Source: Chitinophagales bacterium
GTDB lineage: Bacteria > Bacteroidota > Bacteroidia > Chitinophagales > Chitinophagaceae
Direction: 5' to 3'
Length of the DNA: 16,772 nt
Assembly (NCBI GenBank): GCA_015654495.1
Contig: JAATGW010000527.1
Location: forward strand, 1 to 16,772
The notes beneath the pieces are model-generated. The model searched no databases. It was not told the DNA's origin and saw only the letters and a program-made list of their open reading frames with translations. Below are positions 13,275 to 16,772 of the stretch, piece after piece. Each line of letters begins with the position of its first letter. Within the stretch, counting starts at the first letter, position 1. Position numbers and translations under genes: made by a program.

Positions 13275-15671
13275 TCAATTGGCTCTCTGATTCAGCTCAT
13301 CAATCCCGCTCTGCCGGTTCCGGGCTGCTTTCACCTGGTTATTGCCGAAGCGCCAGGAGAAGTTCGCTTTGAACTGACGGCTCTCAAAAGCGCCTGAGGC
13401 AATCAGGTACAGCCCTCCGAAATTGCTTACCGCACTCCATGGCTGGGTATAAAAAATATCGGTTACACTTACCCGTATCGTAGCATTGTCTTTCCAGAAC
13501 TTTTTCTGCAGTCCCACATCCAGGTTCCAGAATGCGTTTGTCTGATAGGTACCGCCCCATACTGAGGGTGAATTGTAGGAGCCGCTTAGTTCGGCAGTCC
13601 AGCCTTTAGCTATTTTGAAGGTTTGCTGCTGATAGAGATTGAATACGGTGGCATTGAGTTTAATTATTTTGTTCTCCTCAAACTCAGCTCTGTAGCGGGA
13701 ATGATAAAGCGTAACATTTGCGTACACACTCCACCATTTCGTAATGCTGAACGGATAAGTTGCCGTCAGGCTATAAACCTCCTGATTGGCAAGGTTCCTT
13801 TGCTGGATATAATTTCTGTTTCCATCAACGGTATCGGTAACCTGTGCAAAAAAATCATTCACTTTGCTATAGGACAAAGTAGTTGTGAGTTTCTGGGCCC
13901 AGGTATGACGCAATTCGATGATATTAGTATACTGTGGCCGTAGAAAAGGATTACCCTTGCGGAACGAAAGCTGATCAAGCTGGTACTCGAAAGGATTCAG
14001 GTCCTGGTAACGTGGCCTGTCGATCCTCCGGCTATAAGAAAGACCAAGCGTATGTTTTTCTGCCAGCTGCCATGTGATCCCTGCGCTTGGAAAGAGATTC
14101 AGATAACTTCGCTTCACATCTTCATCATCTGTTGGGACTGCTGCTGTCAGCTGACCATGACTGTTAGTCTGTTCCAGGCGAAGACCTGCCTGTATGCCGA
14201 TTTTTTTCCATTGCCTGCGATACTGACCATAAGCAGCATTGATCCATTCAGTATACTCAAATCTGGAGCTACGGTTCGGATTCAGAACCGGGTTACCATT
14301 GGCATCATACTCATAAAAAGCAAAATTGTTATCGGTTAAAACATATGCACTCTTGATACCCGCAGCCAGCTTGCCTTTCCAGAGATTCTGCTCGTAGTCG
14401 GATTTAAAACTGATCATGGAAATATCCGTTGGCATTTCAGAGGAAAAAGTATAACTGGATATTTCATTTCCGTCATTGTCCAGGTATACATTGGGTGTGG
14501 TGTTATAGCCGCGCATACTGTATTTTCCAAAATCAGCGTCCATGCTCCATTCGTGACCGCTGGTATCGGCAAAACGATAATTCAGGTTTGCAGTGAAATT
14601 TCGTCGTTTGTTATTCGTGCGCGATTCAGCGTACAGTGTACGGTCTGTTTCCTTAATACCTGTTGCTGCAATCGGTGTCTGGCTTTCAGAGTTCCATTCC
14701 ATCTCACCCAGGTTGCCATTTACTACTACTCCAAGTGTATTTTTTGAATTCAGAAAGAAGTCGGCGCCCGCTTTTAAATTATGGCCCTGAAAATGTCCCC
14801 GGCTTTCCGAAGTCTGATCATAACTTGTATCATTCTGAATACGGTACAGATCGAATTTATTCCAGTTGCGATTATTATAAATGCTGTAATTGGCGAAATA
14901 ATTCACTTTTTTATTGCGATAGTTCAGTGAAGCTGCACCATTGTATTTGGGGAATTTCATGATGCCATAGCCTCCGCTGATGGTGCCATTTACTCCATAA
15001 TTTTTATTCTTTTTCAACCTGATATTAATGATACCGGCATTGCCCTCCGCTTCATATTTGGCTGAAGGGTTGGTAATTATTTCAATTGCTTCGATATCGT
15101 TGCTGTTCAGTCCCCGAAGGTACGCGGCCAGATCGGTGCCGCTTAACGGACTTGGTTTTCCATCAATAAATATGCGCACGCCGTTTTTTCCTGCGAGCAG
15201 AATATTATCGTCTTTATCCACAATCACACCGGGAGATTTTTGTAATAATTCAAGTCCGTTGTTGCCGGTGGCATTGATACTCGCTTCCACATTAAACACA
15301 AGCTTGTCAGGCTTTACTTCAACGATCGGTTTTTTTGCAGTCACTACTACCGCTTCAAGTGCTTTTGTTGTTCTGGAAAGAGAGATTTCAGGTTTGCTGG
15401 CCAGGGTTAAAGCACTCATCCAACGGTTTTCATAACCTATGGCATCAAACCTGATGAGAACTGCGATGGTATCATTGAAGCTGAATGTAAAACTGCCGTC
15501 ATCGGCACTCAGTGTGGTGCGCAACAGTGCGGAATCTTTTGCTTTATGCAGTGTTACGGTCACTTTCGCTAAAGCTTCGCCGTTTTCGTTCTTCAATTTT
15601 CCTTTTATTTCCTGCGCCATGTCCTGTAAAGCGAAGAGCATAGAAATACAAGTGATAAGGGCTGATCTCAT
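13275..15671 (-). CDS. TonB-dependent receptor-like outer-membrane beta-barrel protein with CarboxypepD regulatory-like domain
   Basis: The 798-aa product begins with a signal peptide (MRSALITCISMLFALQDMAQ). Residues 20-100 form a carboxypeptidase-regulatory-like domain (EIKGKLKNENGEALAKVTVTL, DDGSFTF). Residues 105-220 are a plug domain: LEAVVVTAKKP, LLQKSPGVIVDKD, GVRIFIDGKPSPLSG and IEIITNPSAKYEAEGNAGIINI. The rest is a barrel rich in aromatic strands, of the outer-membrane beta-barrel type that resembles SusC-like receptors but is shorter. Substrate uptake energised by TonB is the family expectation; the ligand is unknown. There is no SusD-like lipoprotein or glycoside hydrolase beside it, so a polysaccharide-utilisation locus is not supported. 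The polar tail after FSWRFGN (KAARNRQSGIDELNQRAN) is common in this subgroup. It is flanked on both sides by repeat-rich gaps and appears monocistronic. Confidence 0.88.
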   Translation of the reverse strand: MRSALITCISMLFALQDMAQEIKGKLKNENGEALAKVTVTLHKAKDSALLRTTLSADDGSFTFSFNDTIAVLIRFDAIGYENRWMSALTLASKPEISLSRTTKALEAVVVTAKKPIVEVKPDKLVFNVEASINATGNNGLELLQKSPGVIVDKDDNILLAGKNGVRIFIDGKPSPLSGTDLAAYLRGLNSNDIEAIEIITNPSAKYEAEGNAGIINIRLKKNKNYGVNGTISGGYGIMKFPKYNGAASLNYRNKKVNYFANYSIYNNRNWNKFDLYRIQNDTSYDQTSESRGHFQGHNLKAGADFFLNSKNTLGVVVNGNLGEMEWNSESQTPIAATGIKETDRTLYAESRTNNKRRNFTANLNYRFADTSGHEWSMDADFGKYSMRGYNTTPNVYLDNDGNEISSYTFSSEMPTDISMISFKSDYEQNLWKGKLAAGIKSAYVLTDNNFAFYEYDANGNPVLNPNRSSRFEYTEWINAAYGQYRRQWKKIGIQAGLRLEQTNSHGQLTAAVPTDDEDVKRSYLNLFPSAGITWQLAEKHTLGLSYSRRIDRPRYQDLNPFEYQLDQLSFRKGNPFLRPQYTNIIELRHTWAQKLTTTLSYSKVNDFFAQVTDTVDGNRNYIQQRNLANQEVYSLTATYPFSITKWWSVYANVTLYHSRYRAEFEENKIIKLNATVFNLYQQQTFKIAKGWTAELSGSYNSPSVWGGTYQTNAFWNLDVGLQKKFWKDNATIRVSVTDIFYTQPWSAVSNFGGLYLIASGAFESRQFKANFSWRFGNNQVKAARNRQSGIDELNQRAN

Positions 15672-15790
15672 TTTTCTGATTGAAAAATAAAACTAGCATC
15701 GCCGCAGCCGCATTTTACGATGGAACTCGTAGAGCGGATAATATGTGCTTTGAATGGTTACCGTTTATCAATCAGGCAGGAGGCTTGGAA

Positions 15791-15825
15791 GTTTAACGTT
15801 CAACGTTTAACGTTTAACGTTGAAG
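15791..15825 (+). repeat. Five-unit heptamer tandem array GTTTAAC (tract C)
   Basis: The units GTTTAAC, GTTCAAC, GTTTAAC, GTTTAAC and GTTGAAG are contiguous at exact 7-bp steps. The consensus is the same word as in tract A and in the second unit of tract B1. Confidence 0.9.
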
Positions 15826-15961
15826 AACTACCAGTCTGCAAATTCAGGCTTAAGTTCAGTGGTGATGGCATTCTTAAATCAGATTTCGGATATCCCATCA
15901 AAATTACACACAGGTCATATTTTAATTTAATCTACCCTATACCCTAATCGCTGGCTGTTCC

Positions 15962-15989
15962 TTTTGCCTTTTGTCTTTTGCCTCTTGCC
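15962..15989 (+). repeat. Four-unit heptamer tandem array TTTTGCC (tract D)
   Basis: The units TTTTGCC, TTTTGTC, TTTTGCC and TCTTGCC are contiguous. On the other strand they read GGCAAGA, GGCAAAA, GACAAAA, GGCAAAA. A shorter run built on ACCCTAT/ACCCTAA lies just upstream, around 15934-15947, also at a 7-bp step. Confidence 0.85.
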
Positions 15990-16001
15990 TCCTTGACCTG
16001 A

Positions 16002-16033
16002 TTTGGTCTGGTAACCTGAATCCATTATTTTTG
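16002..16033 (+). promoter_or_regulatory. Promoter of tRNA-Gln(UUG)
   Basis: TTTG (16002-16005), a 20-bp spacer and TATTTTTG (16026-16033) match the Bacteroidota -33/-7 arrangement. The predicted start is about 10-12 nt before the tRNA. Confidence 0.75.
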
Positions 16034-16051
16034 CGGTCCGAAAGTGAGAAT

Positions 16052-16122
16052 TGCCCGATAGTATAATGGTAGTACATCAGATTTTGGTTCTGACTGTCTA
16101 GGTTCGAATCCTGGTCGGGCAA
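16052..16122 (+). tRNA. tRNA-Gln (anticodon UUG)
   Basis: This is a complete 71-nt cloverleaf. The acceptor strands TGCCCGA and TCGGGCA pair fully, the D-arm contains TAGTATAATGGTAGTA, and the anticodon stem TCAGA/TCTGA encloses TTTTGGT (anticodon TTG, Gln). The T-arm contains CTAGGTTCGAATCCTGG. Discriminator A, no encoded CCA. Heptamer arrays flank it on both sides. Confidence 0.96.
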
Positions 16123-16127
16123 CTTTT

Positions 16128-16155
16128 GAAGTAAGAGGTAAGAAGTGAGAGGTAA
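16128..16155 (+). repeat. Four-unit heptamer tandem array GARGTRA (tract E)
   Basis: The units GAAGTAA, GAGGTAA, GAAGTGA and GAGGTAA are contiguous and begin 5 bp after the end of tRNA-Gln(UUG). Differences between units are transitions only (A/G), a pattern also seen in tract D. Confidence 0.85.
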
Positions 16156-16164
16156 ATACAATTG

Positions 16165-16325
16165 GGATATTTCAGTTCCGTAGGAACGGTGAATATTGTA
16201 GCGCAGGGCGTAAGCCCTGGGTAAAAGGTGAACGGCAAATGCAATCCCGGTTAAAATGCCTTTTTTAACAGCCTCCAGTTTTGGCTGGAGGGAAAAGATT
16301 AAAAATGAATTGGGCCTGGCCCAAT
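16165..16325. repeat. Cluster of four hairpins (REP-like composite element)
   Basis: Four stem-loops follow one another. First, GTTCC-gta-GGAAC (16175-16187), extendable through flanking ATTTCA/TGAAT. Second, CAGGGC-gtaa-GCCCTG (16204-16219). Third, CCTCCAG/CTGGAGG with a 6-nt loop (16272-16291). Fourth, ATTGGGCC-t-GGCCCAAT (16309-16325). The first two, with the GTA or GTAA loop and the linker GAATATTGTAG, look like a dispersed intergenic palindromic element I have seen in Bacteroidota genomes; that recognition is from memory and not verified. Confidence 0.7.
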
Positions 16326-16419
16326 AATAATTGCGTTTTTATTAAAGATTGTCATTCTTATTTCTAATAAAAAATTCTGCTTCGCCTATTGTTTTTCAGC
16401 AATTCTATCCGGTTTTTTT

Positions 16420-16427
16420 TAATTTTG
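16420..16427 (+). promoter_or_regulatory. Candidate -7 box of tRNA-Gln(CUG)
   Basis: TAATTTTG fits TAnnTTTG and lies 21 bp before the mature tRNA. No clear -33 box at the usual distance is seen. Confidence 0.6.
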
Positions 16428-16448
16428 CCGGAGCGTTATAGTCAAGAT

Positions 16449-16519
16449 TGCCCGATAGTATAATGGTAGTACCGCAGATTCTGGTTCTGCTTGTCTTGGT
16501 TCGAATCCAGGTCGGGTAA
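16449..16519 (+). tRNA. tRNA-Gln (anticodon CUG)
   Basis: This is a complete 71-nt cloverleaf. The acceptor strands TGCCCGA and TCGGGTA pair with one G-U, the anticodon stem GCAGA/TCTGC encloses TTCTGGT (anticodon CTG, Gln), and the T-arm contains CTTGGTTCGAATCCAGG. Discriminator A, no encoded CCA. It closely resembles the UUG tRNA 330 bp upstream, so it is a likely duplicate that changed its wobble base. Confidence 0.95.
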
Positions 16520-16525
16520 CAAAAC

Positions 16526-16566
16526 AAAAGCGTCTAAAACTTTAATAGGTTTTATGCGCTTTTTTA
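16526..16566 (+). terminator. Intrinsic terminator after tRNA-Gln(CUG)
   Basis: AGCG (16529-16532) and TAAAAC (16535-16540) pair with GTTTTA (16549-16554) and CGCT (16557-16560), with a 2x2 internal loop, followed by a T-run to 16566. Confidence 0.75.
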
Positions 16567-16605
16567 TTTTTGATACTTTTCAATTATAAAAGATATGAAC
16601 CTAAC

Positions 16606-16684
16606 GTACCGCAGATTCTGGGTCTGCTTGTCTTGGTTCCCTGCCCGACTGCGTCATTCAGGCGGGGAATCCAGGTCGGGTAAC
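16606..16684 (+). pseudogene. Degenerate tRNA-Gln(CUG) copy with a 27-nt insertion
   Basis: Bases 16606-16639 match the 3' two thirds of tRNA-Gln(CUG), from GTACCGCAG through the anticodon arm to GGTTC, with one substitution in the anticodon loop (GGT became GGG). Then 27 foreign bases (16640-16666) interrupt the T-loop, and 16667-16684 resume exactly with GAATCCAGGTCGGGTAAC. The acceptor 5' strand and D-arm are missing. With flanking bases the insert forms a hairpin, CCCTGCC (16639-16645) pairing with GGCGGGG (16661-16667). It cannot fold as a normal tRNA. Confidence 0.88.
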
Positions 16685-16687
16685 AGG

Positions 16688-16720
16688 AGCGGAAATTTCA
16701 AAAGAAGTTTCCGCTTTTTT
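16688..16720 (+). terminator. Strong intrinsic terminator after the tRNA-Gln copy
   Basis: GCGGAAATTTC (16689-16699) pairs with GAAGTTTCCGC (16704-16714) around an AAAA loop, with one T-G pair, followed by six or more T. The downstream bases CGCTTTTTTATTTTTGATA are the same as after the terminator of the intact tRNA, showing that the duplication covered tRNA plus terminator. Confidence 0.9.
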
Positions 16721-16772
16721 ATTTTTGATAATTACGTGTTCATCTTTATTTTCTTTTGCGTATAGATTGGTC

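Larger units (their letters stand above)
15672..16051. other. 380-bp gene-free region upstream of the receptor gene and tRNA-Gln
   Basis: No credible coding sequence was found on either strand. The left end should hold the receptor promoter; TAGTTTTA on the minus strand is only a weak -7 candidate. The middle holds heptamer tract C and the right end heptamer tract D, which runs to within 15 bp of the tRNA-Gln promoter. The rest shows nothing I can name. Confidence 0.7.
16123..16448. other. 326-bp spacer between the two tRNA-Gln genes
   Basis: No gene is visible. It contains heptamer tract E, a run of four hairpins (16165-16325) and, at its end, the promoter of the second tRNA-Gln. Confidence 0.75.

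Noticed and set aside
13275..15671. The receptor as a SusC of a polysaccharide-utilisation locus
   Set aside because: No SusD-like gene, glycoside hydrolase or regulator adjoins it, and the length is below that of typical SusC.
15937..16161. 74-codon open frame on the minus strand across tRNA-Gln(UUG)
   Set aside because: It is the antisense of the tRNA plus two heptamer arrays. The KLPDQDSNLDSQ-like stretch is a typical translation of an antisense tRNA.
16606..16684. Third functional tRNA-Gln with an intron
   Set aside because: The D-arm and the 5' acceptor strand are missing and the insert is in the T-loop, not at an anticodon-loop intron position.

Overview
The window reads as chromosomal DNA of a member of the Bacteroidota. 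Four things point there: TAnnTTTG-type (-7) promoters with an upstream TTTG/TTG box in front of several genes and tRNAs, few Shine-Dalgarno sequences, components of the type IX secretion system (a PorU2-like C25 peptidase and a PorV2-like barrel), and the rpsU - xer recombinase - hpf - tRNA-Thr gene order found in this phylum. I cannot place it below phylum. A Chitinophagia- or Saprospiria-like lineage is only a guess.

Left part (1-2700): on the minus strand, ribosomal protein S21, a XerC/D tyrosine recombinase, a short hibernation factor with a UUCG-loop terminator, then tRNA-Thr(UGU) behind its own promoter at the left edge. Riboflavin synthase is divergent from S21 on the plus strand.

Centre (2711-10790): a minus-strand run from one promoter, porV2-like then porU2-like (1674 aa) 16 bp apart, followed by a GT-C/family-39-like membrane glycosyltransferase. 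The glycosyltransferase frame continues for 38 plausible codons beyond its TAA stop, which suggests a recent nonsense mutation. The porV2/porU2 pair fits an outer-membrane module for processing or exporting type IX cargo. The glycosyltransferase may add to a surface glycan, but that link is inference.

Right-centre (10855-15671): tyrosyl-tRNA synthetase (+), with a promoter only a few bases from its start codon, is convergent with a secreted or membrane-anchored SGNH hydrolase (-). After a repeat-rich gap comes an outer-membrane beta-barrel/TonB-dependent receptor-like protein (-) with no SusD partner.

Right end (15672-16772): no protein genes. It holds tRNA-Gln(UUG), a run of four hairpins, tRNA-Gln(CUG) with a terminator, then a degenerate second copy of the CUG tRNA. 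That copy lacks the 5' half, has a 27-nt hairpin-forming insert in its T-arm, and keeps its own strong terminator.

The least explained signal is in the gaps. At least six intergenic tracts are phased arrays of degenerate 7-bp (locally 8-bp) units. Their consensus differs from tract to tract (GTTTAAC, GTTNNAN, GTTATNAN, TTTTGCC, GARGTRA) while the period stays nearly constant. One tract supplies the stop codon of the SGNH hydrolase.
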